Notes: generated from the sequence alone by a model not told the origin. Positions 1 to 8,096 are shown, numbered from the stretch's first letter. The stretch: DNA of 64,000 nt from Paradevosia sp036499825 (GCA_036499825.1 DASYCZ010000026.1:434001-498000), one strand, 5' to 3'. A program made the numbers and translations.

Positions 1-2
1 AG

Positions 3-590
3 CCGCTTTCAAATCTCGACGCGCAACTGCGTGTGCATGTCCGCGGTGAGATCAAGGAATTGCACGAGCGCCTGCGCACGACCATGATCTATGTCACGCA
101 TGACCAGATCGAGGCGATGACGCTGGCCGACAAAATCGTGGTGCTGCGGAGCGGACGCATAGAACAGATCGGCTCGCCGCTCGAACTCTTCGATAGCCCC
201 TGCAATATTTTCGTGGCCGGGTTTCTTGGCTCGCCCTCGATGAACTTCCTCGATGGCCGCATCGCGGCGGATGGCAAGAGCGTCGAGATCGACAACGTTG
301 CAGCCTTCGCGCCTGAGGCGCTGCAGGGCGTCCTGTCAGGACAGGACGTGATCCTGGGTATCCGCCCGGAGCATATCGAGGTCGCGGACCAAGGCATTGC
401 GGCGGAGGTCACGCTGGTCGAGCCCACTGGCTCCGACGTACAGCTAGTCGCGCGGCTCGGCAGCCAGAAAATCATCATCATCGTACATGGGCGGCTCAAT
501 ATCGCGCGTGGCGATATCGTGCACTTGCGGGTCGATCCGGCTCAACTGCATGTTTTCGATAAGGCAACCGGATTGAGGATCGGGGCATGA
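3..590 (+). CDS. ABC importer ATPase, UgpC/MsmK family (5' end outside window)
   Basis: This subunit powers an ABC importer at the cytoplasmic face of the inner membrane. The frame is already open at base 3, so the gene starts upstream. The visible 195 residues begin at the end of the Walker B region (PLSNLD), run through the H-loop YVTHDQIEAMTLAD, then FVAGFLGSPSMNF and a TOBE-like C-terminal domain of about 100 residues. That order is typical of UgpC/MalK-type ATPases, which are usually about 350-370 residues, so roughly 160 residues including Walker A are missing. Its stop codon overlaps the next start (ATGA), so it is probably translationally coupled to the amidohydrolase. The permease and binding-protein genes are not in view and the substrate is unknown. 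Confidence 0.9.
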   Translation, partial: PLSNLDAQLRVHVRGEIKELHERLRTTMIYVTHDQIEAMTLADKIVVLRSGRIEQIGSPLELFDSPCNIFVAGFLGSPSMNFLDGRIAADGKSVEIDNVAAFAPEALQGVLSGQDVILGIRPEHIEVADQGIAAEVTLVEPTGSDVQLVARLGSQKIIIIVHGRLNIARGDIVHLRVDPAQLHVFDKATGLRIGA

Positions 591-1417
591 CTCAACGCAA
601 CTACCCCTTGATCGACAGCCATGCACATGTGTTCGGGCCGTCCTACGCCTTCTCCAATCCTCCATCATATACGCCACACCCATCGCAACGCGGCACGGCG
701 CAACAGTTCCTCGCCGTGCTCGATGCGCACGGCCTCGACTATGGTCTTGTGGTTGCCGCACAGCCCTATGGCACCGACAACAGCTGTATGCTGGATGCCA
801 TCGCGGCATCGCGTGGTCGCCTGAAAGGTGTTGCTCTGGTCGACCCCAGCGCCGGCCTCGCCGCCTGGGAAGATATGCACCAGCGCGGCGTGATTGGTCT
901 GCGCATCAACCTCACGACCTTTGGTCTCAAGGAGCTGATGCATCCCGAGGCGCAGAGACTCTTCGCGTTTGCAAAGGAAATCGGCTGGCTGCTGCAGGTT
1001 CATTGCAAGGGCGACGAACTCGTCGATGCGGTGCCGCTGCTGCGGCAGACGGGGCTTCGGCTGATGTTCGATCATTTCGGCCGGCCGGTGCTGGCAAAGG
1101 GACAAGGGCAACCGGGCTTCCAGGCGCTTCTCGAACTGGGTCGCAGTTCCGACGCCATCGTCAAACTGTCGGGGCCGTTCCGCTGCTCAATGGCGGGTGC
1201 CCCCTATGAGGATACGGATAGTTTCGTTGCGGCTGCCATCGAGGCGTTCACGCTCGACCGATGCGTCTGGGGGTCGGACTGGCCATTCGTGCCGTGGGAA
1301 GAGCGGGTCGATTATGGTCCGGTCTACCAAAGTCTCTACCGCTGGCTACCGGATGAGGCAGACCGCAAGCGTGTGCTGTCCGACAATCCGCTGAAGTTCT
1401 TCGGCTTCAAGCGGTAA
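587..1417 (+). CDS. amidohydrolase family protein (2-pyrone-4,6-dicarboxylate lactonase-like)
   Basis: This is a 276-residue cytoplasmic TIM-barrel hydrolase of the amidohydrolase-2 type, a family that includes lactonases and decarboxylases such as LigI. Visible hallmarks are the strand-1 motif DSHAHVFG (H12, H14), a histidine in LLQVHCKG (H139), H163 in FDHFGRP, and the strand-8 aspartate in WGSDWP (D231). The first codon lies inside the stop of the ABC ATPase gene, so it is the distal gene of that transport operon and probably opens a lactone or decarboxylates an acid derived from the imported compound. The exact substrate cannot be read from sequence. A hairpin follows about 20 bases after the stop. 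Confidence 0.85.
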   Translation: MTQRNYPLIDSHAHVFGPSYAFSNPPSYTPHPSQRGTAQQFLAVLDAHGLDYGLVVAAQPYGTDNSCMLDAIAASRGRLKGVALVDPSAGLAAWEDMHQRGVIGLRINLTTFGLKELMHPEAQRLFAFAKEIGWLLQVHCKGDELVDAVPLLRQTGLRLMFDHFGRPVLAKGQGQPGFQALLELGRSSDAIVKLSGPFRCSMAGAPYEDTDSFVAAAIEAFTLDRCVWGSDWPFVPWEERVDYGPVYQSLYRWLPDEADRKRVLSDNPLKFFGFKR

Positions 1418-1437
1418 GCTGTTCCACCATGAAGACA

Positions 1438-1470
1438 GGCCCGTGGAAAGTAAGTTCCCGCGGGCCTTTT
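1438..1470 (+). terminator. Rho-independent terminator between convergent genes
   Basis: GGCCCGTGGAA pairs with TTCCCGCGGGCC around a six-base loop with one imperfect position, and is followed by TTTT on the plus strand. It sits 20 bases after the amidohydrolase stop and just before the end of the minus-strand CoA ligase gene, so it should end the plus-strand operon. Confidence 0.7.
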
Positions 1471-1473
1471 GCT

Positions 1474-3606
1474 TTATGCCTCGTCGACGACAATGAGGCC
1501 GTCCACCGCAATGGCGTTTTGTGCCGTCCACTTGATGGGGTTCACCTCGAAGGTGAAGCTCTGCCACGGCGCGCTCACGCAAAGCTGCGAAAAGTCAGCG
1601 ACGAACTGTGCCGCGGGATCGGATGGTGAGAGCGGCAGCGGGAGTCCTTTTTGAAGATTCCTGATGCGCAGCCGGTCGATGACCGAGGCGGCAGTCGCCG
1701 GATCGACAGGCGCGCGGACCGTGATCACGTCGGCGATGAGTTCGGTGAGGCCGCCACCCGCGCCACAGGCGATCATTACGCCGAAGACCGGATCGCGGAA
1801 GCCCGAAACGAGCAGCTCGACACCTTCTGCGTGCATTTCCTGGACATAGACGCCGTCCAATTTTACCGTGAGTGCATCGGCACGTGCGTTCAAACGCTTC
1901 CAGGCGGCGGACACCTCTTCCGGCGAGCGCAGGCCAATAGCCAGCAGGCCGGCCGCGGCACGATGGGTGACAGCGGGCGTGATGCCTTTCATCGCGACGC
2001 CGTTGGGCATCCGCGATGCGAGCGCCAAGGCTTCTGCCTCCGACCGCGCAAGCCCGGCCTCCGCCACCTTCAGGCCCGCCGCCTTCATCACAGCATGAGT
2101 GCGGTCTTCGGGCACGACGAAACTGGGAGCAGTGTCCGAAACCAGGCCAGCCCAATCCATCGTTGCCTTCGAGCTGGCCGGCACGCTCGTACGCGCCGGG
2201 GCCTGGCTGCTCTTCCACAGGCGCCCGATGGCCTTGATAGCCCGGTCGGGTTCGGGGAAAGCATAGACATCATGTGTGGCCAACAATTCCGGTATGCCTT
2301 CGGGGGCGGATTGCCAGCTCACCGCAAACGGTTTCTTCAACCGATCCGCGGCACTCATCATGATGGCGGCGATCGCCTTGCTCTGCGCGGCCATTGATCC
2401 GCAATGGAAAAGCACCGTGTCGATACCCGGTTGCGCTGCAAGATGATCGAGCACCTGCGGAATGCGGGCGAGGGCCTCGGGCTGGAAGGCCATCGCGGGC
2501 GTCAGATCCAGCGGGTTAGAGGCAGTGGCGATGGAGACAAGCAGCGGCTCGACCGAGGTGGTGGTTTCGTCGGTCAGGGCAGGGGTGATGAGCCCTGCTG
2601 CGGCGCACTGGTCGGTCGCCAGCACGCCGGAGCCGCCCCCAAAGGTGACGATGCCGACGCCGGGGCCTTGCGGAAGCCTGTTGCGGGTGCTGACGAGCAG
2701 CACAAGCGTATCCAGGAGTTCGCCGATGGAACCGACGCGAATGACGCCCAGTTCCTGCAATACGGCATCGAAAACGCTGTCCTTGCCGACGATCGAGCCG
2801 GTATGGGCGCCAGCGGCCTTGGCGCTGGCTTCCGTGGCGCCCGATTTGATCAGCACTACGGATTTGCCCTTGGCGCGGGCGTTTTTAAGGGCCGCGATGA
2901 ATTTCGGGCCATTGGCGATGCCCTCGATATAGCCGGCGATGATCTTGGTGCCATCGTCCTCGACAAAGGCGTTGAGGTAGTCGGCGAAGCTGACGATCGC
3001 TTCGTTGCCGCTGCTTATGAAGTGACGAAACGGAAATCCGGCGCGGCGCGCCATGGTCATGGTGGCGGTGCCGATCCCGCCGCTCTGGCTGACCATGGAG
3101 ATGATGCCGGCCTCAAGCCTTTCCACGCCATGCAGGGCGGTCGCGAAGGTTGGCGTGGCGGGGATGCTGGCATTGATGATGCCGACGCAGTTCGGTCCAC
3201 ACAGATTAAAGCCGGTCTCGCTGCAGGCCGCCACGAGTTCTCGCTGCAATTCAACGCCCTTGCCACCGCCTTCGGCGAAACCACCCGCATAGGCGATGCC
3301 GAACTTGGTGCCCAGGGCCGCGAGTTCCCGAACGGCGTCCGTCACGCCTTCCGCAGGGATGCCGAGCACCGCAAGATCGGGGACCGTCGGTAGGTCCGCC
3401 AGGCTCGTATAGGCCGTGACGCCTTCGACCGGCTCGCCAGAGCGATTGATGACGTAGACAGGCCCCGGAAAGCCGAAGGTCTTCAGGCGGCGGACCGTAT
3501 CCCCGCCGACATTGCCGGCGCGCCCCGAGGCGCCGATGACGACGATGGATTTTGGAGACAAAAGCCCCGAAACGTCCTTGAACTCCAGGTCTCGTGAGAC
3601 AGGCAT
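1474..3606 (-). CDS. ADP-forming acyl-CoA synthetase (acetate-CoA ligase family)
   Basis: This 710-residue single-chain protein belongs to the NDP-forming acyl-CoA synthetases, which make or break acyl-CoA with ATP or ADP. It begins with a CoA-binding Rossmann domain (SPKSIVVIGAS near residue 18). Succinyl-CoA-ligase-like domains follow (SMVSQSGGIGT; the phosphohistidine motif GAHTGS with H268). An ATP-grasp domain occupies about the last 220 residues. I chose the start at 3606 because the homologous N-terminus begins there. An upstream in-frame ATG at 3672 lies inside a terminator stem. It is transcribed in the same direction as two MaoC-type genes, which suggests activation of an unusual acid before hydration. 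The acid is unknown. Confidence 0.88.
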   Translation of the reverse strand: MPVSRDLEFKDVSGLLSPKSIVVIGASGRAGNVGGDTVRRLKTFGFPGPVYVINRSGEPVEGVTAYTSLADLPTVPDLAVLGIPAEGVTDAVRELAALGTKFGIAYAGGFAEGGGKGVELQRELVAACSETGFNLCGPNCVGIINASIPATPTFATALHGVERLEAGIISMVSQSGGIGTATMTMARRAGFPFRHFISSGNEAIVSFADYLNAFVEDDGTKIIAGYIEGIANGPKFIAALKNARAKGKSVVLIKSGATEASAKAAGAHTGSIVGKDSVFDAVLQELGVIRVGSIGELLDTLVLLVSTRNRLPQGPGVGIVTFGGGSGVLATDQCAAAGLITPALTDETTTSVEPLLVSIATASNPLDLTPAMAFQPEALARIPQVLDHLAAQPGIDTVLFHCGSMAAQSKAIAAIMMSAADRLKKPFAVSWQSAPEGIPELLATHDVYAFPEPDRAIKAIGRLWKSSQAPARTSVPASSKATMDWAGLVSDTAPSFVVPEDRTHAVMKAAGLKVAEAGLARSEAEALALASRMPNGVAMKGITPAVTHRAAAGLLAIGLRSPEEVSAAWKRLNARADALTVKLDGVYVQEMHAEGVELLVSGFRDPVFGVMIACGAGGGLTELIADVITVRAPVDPATAASVIDRLRIRNLQKGLPLPLSPSDPAAQFVADFSQLCVSAPWQSFTFEVNPIKWTAQNAIAVDGLIVVDEA

Positions 3607-3647
3607 GGGCAATATCCCGGCTGGTTTGAAAATGCGTGCGGCGTCGG

Positions 3648-3674
3648 AAAATGGCTCCCTTGCGGGAGCCATTT
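3648..3674 (-). terminator. GCAA-tetraloop terminator between MaoC-type and CoA ligase genes
   Basis: On the minus strand GGCTCCC-GCAA-GGGAGCC is a perfect stem, extended by AAAT/ATTT pairs and followed by TTTT. It lies directly after the stop of the gene ending at 3681 and upstream of the CoA ligase start. It probably reduces read-through, so the ligase may be expressed less than the upstream pair. Confidence 0.75.
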
Positions 3675-3680
3675 GGGGGA

Positions 3681-4130
3681 TCAGCCGGTCACGCGCACCG
3701 TTGCATGACCATCGGTCAGCTTGAGGCCCGTCTCGTCCTCGGACCAGATATCCATGGTGTAGAGGGTGTCGCCGTCAGCTTGCTTGTCGATGGACAGCAC
3801 GGTGCCAAAAACCGAATTCACCCGATCGATGTAGACGGGCTTGATGAACTTGGTGCGCAACTCACCGCGTTCGAGGTAGTGCATGCCGAAATACTCGAAG
3901 AGCATGTTCGAACACCACTGCGTGGTCAGCATGCCATCGGCGATGGCGGCCGGCAGTCCCTGGTTTCGCGCATAGTCATGGCTGGTATGGATGTTGGTGC
4001 TGACCTGCTTGACGTTGGCGTCGCCGGCGTAGCGGATACCCTCTTCATACCAACGGGTGCGGGTGAAGGTGATGGGCGCACTTTTACCTGTCAGGCGCGA
4101 GCCAACGCTGAGGTCGTGAAACTTGTCCAT
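3681..4130 (-). CDS. MaoC-like hot-dog fold protein (C-half partner)
   Basis: This 149-residue hot-dog-fold protein resembles MaoC-type enoyl-CoA hydratases or hydroxyacyl dehydratases. The segment around GLPAAIADGMLTTQW and the strand-rich C-terminus (VYIDRVNSVFGTVLSID, ending TDGHATVRV) fit that fold. The canonical D-x-x-x-x-H hydratase signature is not clear, so activity is less certain than fold. Two bases separate it from the upstream paralogous gene, and a strong terminator follows. Small paired proteins of this kind often form one heteromeric hydratase, with one subunit catalytic and the other binding the acyl chain. I infer the same here. Confidence 0.72.
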   Translation of the reverse strand: MDKFHDLSVGSRLTGKSAPITFTRTRWYEEGIRYAGDANVKQVSTNIHTSHDYARNQGLPAAIADGMLTTQWCSNMLFEYFGMHYLERGELRTKFIKPVYIDRVNSVFGTVLSIDKQADGDTLYTMDIWSEDETGLKLTDGHATVRVTG

Positions 4131-4132
4131 GG

Positions 4133-4591
4133 TTATGCCCCCGCCTTGATGAACTTCAACAAGGTCTTGTCCTTGTAGGTGGTGATCAGCCGGCCATCGC
4201 CGGTGCGTACCTCGATTTCGTAATCGAGATATTCGCGGCCGCGCTTTTCATAGCGGTCGGCGATGCGGGCTGTGACGTTGATGGTGTCGCCCACATAAGC
4301 AACGCCATGATGGGTCGCGTGATACTCGTAGTGAATGCGCGCGTCCTTGGCTTGCTTGCCGGAAAAGCGCGGCTCCAGTGGGCAATTCAGTTCAAGCAAT
4401 CGCATCTTGTCTGTGTGGACCATGGTTGGCATGCGGATCTGGCGCCCCAGCGGATTGTCGCTGGAGTGAAAGATTTCGGCGTTCTGCTCGGCACCGTGGG
4501 CGTGCTCGCTGCAATGCTCCTGCGTCAGCACATAGGTGACCGGCCTGAGCACATCCCCCGCTTCCAAGTCGCCAATATATCCTCCAAGCAT
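4133..4591 (-). CDS. MaoC-like N-half hot-dog protein (FAS1-type dehydratase region)
   Basis: This 152-residue protein resembles the N-terminal half of MaoC-type dehydratases. It has an early ligand-binding segment (PLGRQIRMPTMVHTDKMRL), then the strands HHGVAYVGDTINVTARI and YLDYEIEVRTGDGRLITTYKDK that close a hot dog. It is the first gene of a minus-strand unit with the second hot-dog gene two bases downstream. It faces the plus-strand thioesterase gene across a 134-base promoter region carrying two LacI-type palindromes. I infer that it forms a heteromeric hydratase with its neighbour acting on a CoA thioester. Confidence 0.72.
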   Translation of the reverse strand: MLGGYIGDLEAGDVLRPVTYVLTQEHCSEHAHGAEQNAEIFHSSDNPLGRQIRMPTMVHTDKMRLLELNCPLEPRFSGKQAKDARIHYEYHATHHGVAYVGDTINVTARIADRYEKRGREYLDYEIEVRTGDGRLITTYKDKTLLKFIKAGA

Positions 4592-4608
4592 GGAAACCTC
4601 CTTGAGTG

Positions 4609-4622
4609 TTGGAGCGCTTCAA
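4609..4622. promoter_or_regulatory. LacI-type operator-like palindrome, site 1
   Basis: TTGGAGCGCTTCAA is a near-perfect palindrome (TTGRAGCGCTYCAA) with a central CG step, as is usual for LacI-family operators. It lies 18 bases upstream of the MaoC-like start at 4591. A second site with the same arms lies 90 bases away. The LacI gene at 6773 is the likely binder. Confidence 0.6.
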
Positions 4623-4698
4623 AATCATACTTGAATGGCCATGTCAATCAGCCTAAAAGGCAATTAGAAGCTGATGGAATTGGCTTTCATGATGATCT

Positions 4699-4712
4699 TT
4701 GAAACACTTCAA
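4699..4712. promoter_or_regulatory. LacI-type operator-like palindrome, site 2
   Basis: TTGAAACACTTCAA has perfect TTGAA/TTCAA arms around four bases, matching site 1 at both ends. It lies 14 bases upstream of the thioesterase ATG at 4726. A TTG within it would be an in-frame earlier start, which supports treating this stretch as promoter rather than coding. Confidence 0.55.
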
Positions 4713-4725
4713 TTTGTTAGGCGAT

Positions 4726-5166
4726 ATGACGATATTGGAAAAGCAGGGCGAAGACATCGGCACAGTGTTGCGGCCCCCAAGCCCGTTCCGCCAATTGCTG
4801 GGCATCACCGTCCGGTCGATGGCCGACGGTCGTGCGGTCGTTGAGCTTCCGCACTCGGAAATTGTCGGAAATGCTCATGGGACCGTTCATGGCGGTGCGA
4901 TCGCCACTCTTGCGGACGTTGCGGTCGCCATGGCGGCAGCGAGCGTCAGTCCGTTCGGACTGGGCGTGCTGACCGTTTCGATGACGACAAGCTTTCTCAA
5001 TCTTGGGCGCGGCTTGCTCACGGCCAAGGCGAACGTATTGAGTGCCGGCAAGTCGCTCGTGAACGTGGAAACGACCGTCACCGACGCGACGGGGCTGCCG
5101 GTAGCGAAGGCACTGGCCACACTGAAATTCATTCGGCCTAAAAAGGCCGAAGTGCCGGAGAATTGA
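4726..5166 (+). CDS. PaaI-type acyl-CoA thioesterase
   Basis: This 146-residue hot-dog thioesterase releases free acids from CoA thioesters in the cytoplasm. The family signature is plain in GTVHGGAIATLADVAVAMAA, with the HGG motif and the following helix. The C-terminal strands (TVTDATGLPVAKALATLKF) complete the fold. I take ATG 4726, which has an AGG-type ribosome site, rather than a TTG at 4699 that falls in an operator-like palindrome. The semialdehyde dehydrogenase gene starts one base after its stop, so the two form an operon divergent from the MaoC/CoA ligase genes. A role in clearing dead-end CoA esters or finishing the same pathway is inferred. Confidence 0.82.
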   Translation: MTILEKQGEDIGTVLRPPSPFRQLLGITVRSMADGRAVVELPHSEIVGNAHGTVHGGAIATLADVAVAMAAASVSPFGLGVLTVSMTTSFLNLGRGLLTAKANVLSAGKSLVNVETTVTDATGLPVAKALATLKFIRPKKAEVPEN

Positions 5167-5167
5167 C

Positions 5168-6616
5168 ATGACCGAGGTGGGTGTGAAGCAGTTGCTGCGC
5201 GAACAATGCTACGTTGGGGGACAATGGATCGGAGATCCGGTCGATGCGGTACTCGAGCCTGCGGCCGGCTCCGTTGTGGCCCGGGTTCCCAGGTTCGGGG
5301 CCGGGGAGGCGACCGCCGCCGTTGAGGCAGCCGCCGAGGCTTTTCCCTCATGGTCGAAGCGCACGGCCAAGGATCGCTCGGCGATCCTCAAACGCTGGTT
5401 TCAGCTGATCGTCGACCACCGCGCGGAGCTCGGACAACTGATTACGCGAGAACAGGGCAAGCCCCTGGCAGAGGCGCTGGGTGAAGTGGACTATGGCGCG
5501 GGTTTCGTCGAGTTCTATGCCGAAGAAGCCAAGCGCATTTACGGCGAAACCATTCCGACGCATCGTGCTGATGCACGTCTTTCGGTCATTCCGCAGGCCG
5601 CCGGGGTGGTATCGGCGATCACGCCGTGGAATTTCCCGCTTGCCATGATCACCCGCAAATGTGCGCCGGCGCTGGCTGCGGGATGCACGGTCGTATGCAA
5701 GCCTGCCGAAGATACGCCGCTGACCGCCCTGGCACTGGCGGGGCTTGCCGAGGAGGCGGGCGTGCCGCCGGGTGTTTTCAACGTCATTACGGGGGACCCG
5801 GTCGCCATTGGGGGCGTCCTGACCCGGCATGAGGCAGTGCGCGTCATTACCTTCACGGGTTCGACCGAGGTTGGAAAGCTGCTGATGCGGCAAGCGGCCG
5901 ATGGCGTGAAGAAGATCTCGCTTGAACTTGGAGGCAACGCCCCGTTCCTCGTCTTCGATGACGCCGACCTCGACGTAGCGGTGCAAGGCGCCATGGCCTC
6001 CAAATTCCGCAACATGGGACAGACCTGCGTGTGCGCCAATCGTATCCTGGTGCAGGTTGGTGTGCATGATGCATTCGTTAAAAAGCTCAGTGAAGCCGTC
6101 GGCAAGCTCGTCGTCGGACATGGCATGTCAGAGGGCACGACCCAAGGCCCGCTCATCAATACCCAGGCCATCGACAAGGTCGAAAGCCACCTGGCAGATG
6201 CAGTCCGCAAAGGCGGCTCCATCATGGTCGGTGGGCGTCGCCACGCTCTGGGCGGAACTTTCTTCGAGCCCACCATTCTCACCGGCGTCACCGACGACAT
6301 GCTGGTCTCGCAGGAAGAAACGTTCGGTCCGGTGGCCTCTATCATCCGCTTCGATACGGAAGAGGAGGGGGTAAGCCGCGCCAACGCCTCTCCCTATGGT
6401 CTTGCGGCCTACTTCTATGCAACCCGCTATGATCGGATCGTTCGGGTCATGGAGGGACTTGAGGCAGGCATGGTGGGGGTCAATTCGGGGTTGATCTCGA
6501 CAGAGCTGGTGCCGTTCGGCGGCGTCAAACAATCCGGTCTCGGCCGCGAAGGCGGACGCCAGGGCATAGAGGAGTTCGTCGAGCGCAAATACGTCTTGCT
6601 GGGCGGTCTCATATAG
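5168..6616 (+). CDS. gabD: NAD(P)-dependent succinate-semialdehyde dehydrogenase family protein
   Basis: This 482-residue aldehyde dehydrogenase oxidises an aldehyde, usually succinic or a similar semialdehyde, to the acid. Catalytic features are all present: N155 in TPWNFP, K178 in CKPA, the general base E253 in SLELGG, and the nucleophile C287 in GQTCVCANRI. The length and the EQGKPLAEALGEV segment match GabD/glutarate-semialdehyde dehydrogenases. It follows the thioesterase by one base and precedes the LacI gene. Close relatives also accept 2-oxoglutarate semialdehyde, so the true substrate is not settled by sequence. That is of interest because KdgD at 25-26 kb would make that compound. 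Confidence 0.88.
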   Translation: MTEVGVKQLLREQCYVGGQWIGDPVDAVLEPAAGSVVARVPRFGAGEATAAVEAAAEAFPSWSKRTAKDRSAILKRWFQLIVDHRAELGQLITREQGKPLAEALGEVDYGAGFVEFYAEEAKRIYGETIPTHRADARLSVIPQAAGVVSAITPWNFPLAMITRKCAPALAAGCTVVCKPAEDTPLTALALAGLAEEAGVPPGVFNVITGDPVAIGGVLTRHEAVRVITFTGSTEVGKLLMRQAADGVKKISLELGGNAPFLVFDDADLDVAVQGAMASKFRNMGQTCVCANRILVQVGVHDAFVKKLSEAVGKLVVGHGMSEGTTQGPLINTQAIDKVESHLADAVRKGGSIMVGGRRHALGGTFFEPTILTGVTDDMLVSQEETFGPVASIIRFDTEEEGVSRANASPYGLAAYFYATRYDRIVRVMEGLEAGMVGVNSGLISTELVPFGGVKQSGLGREGGRQGIEEFVERKYVLLGGLI

Positions 6617-6772
6617 CGGCAGGTCATGGTCAGCGAAATCATCACCGCTCTTGCCGTCGCCGCGGGAAACACGCGCCGAAGCGTTTGTGCAAGAATAGCG
6701 CTCACAAGGGTGGCTAACGCATTGCTCAACCACGGCAAAGGGTGCGATTAGAGATCTGAAAGGTCTCTTGCG

Positions 6773-7804
6773 ATGGCAAATAAGCGCAGCAACAAGCCGA
6801 CGATTTATGAGGTCGCCAGGTTGGCGGGGGTATCGACCGGCACCGTATCCAATGTGCTAAGTGGTGCCGTGCCGGTGAGCGAGGAACGGCGCACGCGCGT
6901 GCTCGAGGCCGTCGCCATGGTTGGGTTCACCCCTAACGTGTTGGCGCAGTGGTTGCCGTCCAAGACCACGGGGCTCATCGGAATCTGTGTGCCGCGCGCG
7001 CGCCTGGCCCTGTTTTCGGATCTGACCGAGCAATTTGGGCAACTGGCGCGTGCCGATCACTATGAAACCCTGCAGGTGCTGAGCCCGACGTCGCCGGAGG
7101 AAGAGCTTCAACAGATTCAGTCGCTGATGAAGTACCGTCTGGGCGGTTTGGTGCTTCTGCCCAGCGTTCGGCCGGAAGCAACGCTGACGTTTCTGAAGAA
7201 CTCGGCCTTGCCGACAGTCATTATCGACCGTCCGGTGCCGGACAGCTTTGGTTTCGATCAGGTCAGCATAGACAATGTCCGCGTCATGACCGATCTGCTG
7301 GAGCGCCTCTATCAGTACGGGCACAGGCGCGTGCTCTTCATGTTCCGCGACCGGATGAATATCGTGACGCAGCAGCGCTTGCGGGGTGCCAAGCTCGCAC
7401 GGGAACGATTTGACGGCCTGGTCGTCGACAGCGTCCCTAGCGGTGACGATGCCCAGGAGTTTCAGGAAGCATTTGTGCGCGCCAGAGAGGCGTTCAAGCC
7501 GACCGTGGTGATCACCACGACCAGCTACATGGCGGAATGGGCCATACGAAGCTTTCGCGTTCTCGGGGTAAGGGTGCCGCGAGACTGCTCGATGGTTACG
7601 CTCGATGAGCCGGCCTGGGCCGATATACTCGAGCCGCCACTTTCAGTTCTGCGCACACCGATCGTGGAGTTGGCGCGACAGGCGCTGACGTATCTCATTG
7701 CCCGCATGAAGGGTGAGATGAACCCGCCCAAACAAACCGTGCTCGCGGCAGAAATGATCATGCGTGAATCGGTTCGCGATCTTATGAGGGACGAGGCTTC
7801 CTAA
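6773..7804 (+). CDS. LacI family transcriptional regulator
   Basis: This 343-residue regulator has an N-terminal LacI helix-turn-helix and hinge (TIYEVARLAGVSTGTVSNVL near residues 10-30) and a periplasmic-binding-protein-like ligand domain starting at TTGLIGICVPRA. It lies 156 bases after the dehydrogenase gene, so it may be read from its own promoter or from the operon. The two TTGRA-N4-YTCAA palindromes in the 4.6-4.7 kb divergent promoter are its most likely targets. The ligand is unknown; the neighbouring genes suggest an acid or its CoA ester rather than a common sugar. Confidence 0.9.
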   Translation: MANKRSNKPTIYEVARLAGVSTGTVSNVLSGAVPVSEERRTRVLEAVAMVGFTPNVLAQWLPSKTTGLIGICVPRARLALFSDLTEQFGQLARADHYETLQVLSPTSPEEELQQIQSLMKYRLGGLVLLPSVRPEATLTFLKNSALPTVIIDRPVPDSFGFDQVSIDNVRVMTDLLERLYQYGHRRVLFMFRDRMNIVTQQRLRGAKLARERFDGLVVDSVPSGDDAQEFQEAFVRAREAFKPTVVITTTSYMAEWAIRSFRVLGVRVPRDCSMVTLDEPAWADILEPPLSVLRTPIVELARQALTYLIARMKGEMNPPKQTVLAAEMIMRESVRDLMRDEAS

Positions 7805-7836
7805 GGGGGGGCCTCGCCCCAAAGACCTGCGCCGGC

Positions 7837-7855
7837 ATCCCGGTTAGGCCGGGAT
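7837..7855. terminator. hairpin between convergent LacI and microprotein genes
   Basis: ATCCCGG and CCGGGAT form a perfect seven-base stem around TTAGG. It lies between the LacI stop and the end of the minus-strand microprotein gene. The following bases are only weakly T-rich, so termination is plausible rather than certain. Confidence 0.4.
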
Positions 7856-7886
7856 CTTGATCGGCCCGGCGCGTGGTGCGCTCAGT

Positions 7887-8015
7887 CTATTTCGCCGGCA
7901 TATTCAGGCCCCGCGTTTGCAGTTGTCCCCATGCGATGGCGGTGCTGAGGGCCACGAACATGACGATAATCGGCGTGAGAAGCGGATTCTGGGTGATAAC
8001 TGTGAACAGTTCCAT
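7887..8015 (-). CDS. 42-residue single-pass membrane microprotein
   Basis: I do not recognise this short protein. It has a mostly hydrophobic segment (LLTPIIVMFVALSTAIAWGQ) that would span the membrane once, a short polar N-terminus MELFTVITQN and a basic tail ending in MPAK. A GGAG ribosome site lies eight bases before the ATG at 8015; another ATG six bases further upstream is too close to that site. It is transcribed away from the MocR gene across a region with shared CATACAAT motifs, so it is probably a regulator target. It could be a small subunit or modulator of a membrane complex, but nothing shows which. Confidence 0.55.
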   Translation of the reverse strand: MELFTVITQNPLLTPIIVMFVALSTAIAWGQLQTRGLNMPAK

Positions 8016-8088
8016 AGTCATATCTCCATAAACAGCTGGCGGGAGCGGTCGGGTAAGCTTGGCGCTCGATTGCATGTGCTCGTTTTTA

Positions 8089-8096
8089 CATACAAT
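8089..8096. promoter_or_regulatory. CATACAAT motif upstream of microprotein gene
   Basis: CATACAAT occurs in an AT-rich stretch about 75 bases upstream of the microprotein start. The same octamer recurs before the MocR gene and, inverted, before the DUF983 gene. It is a candidate MocR binding half-site. Confidence 0.4.
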
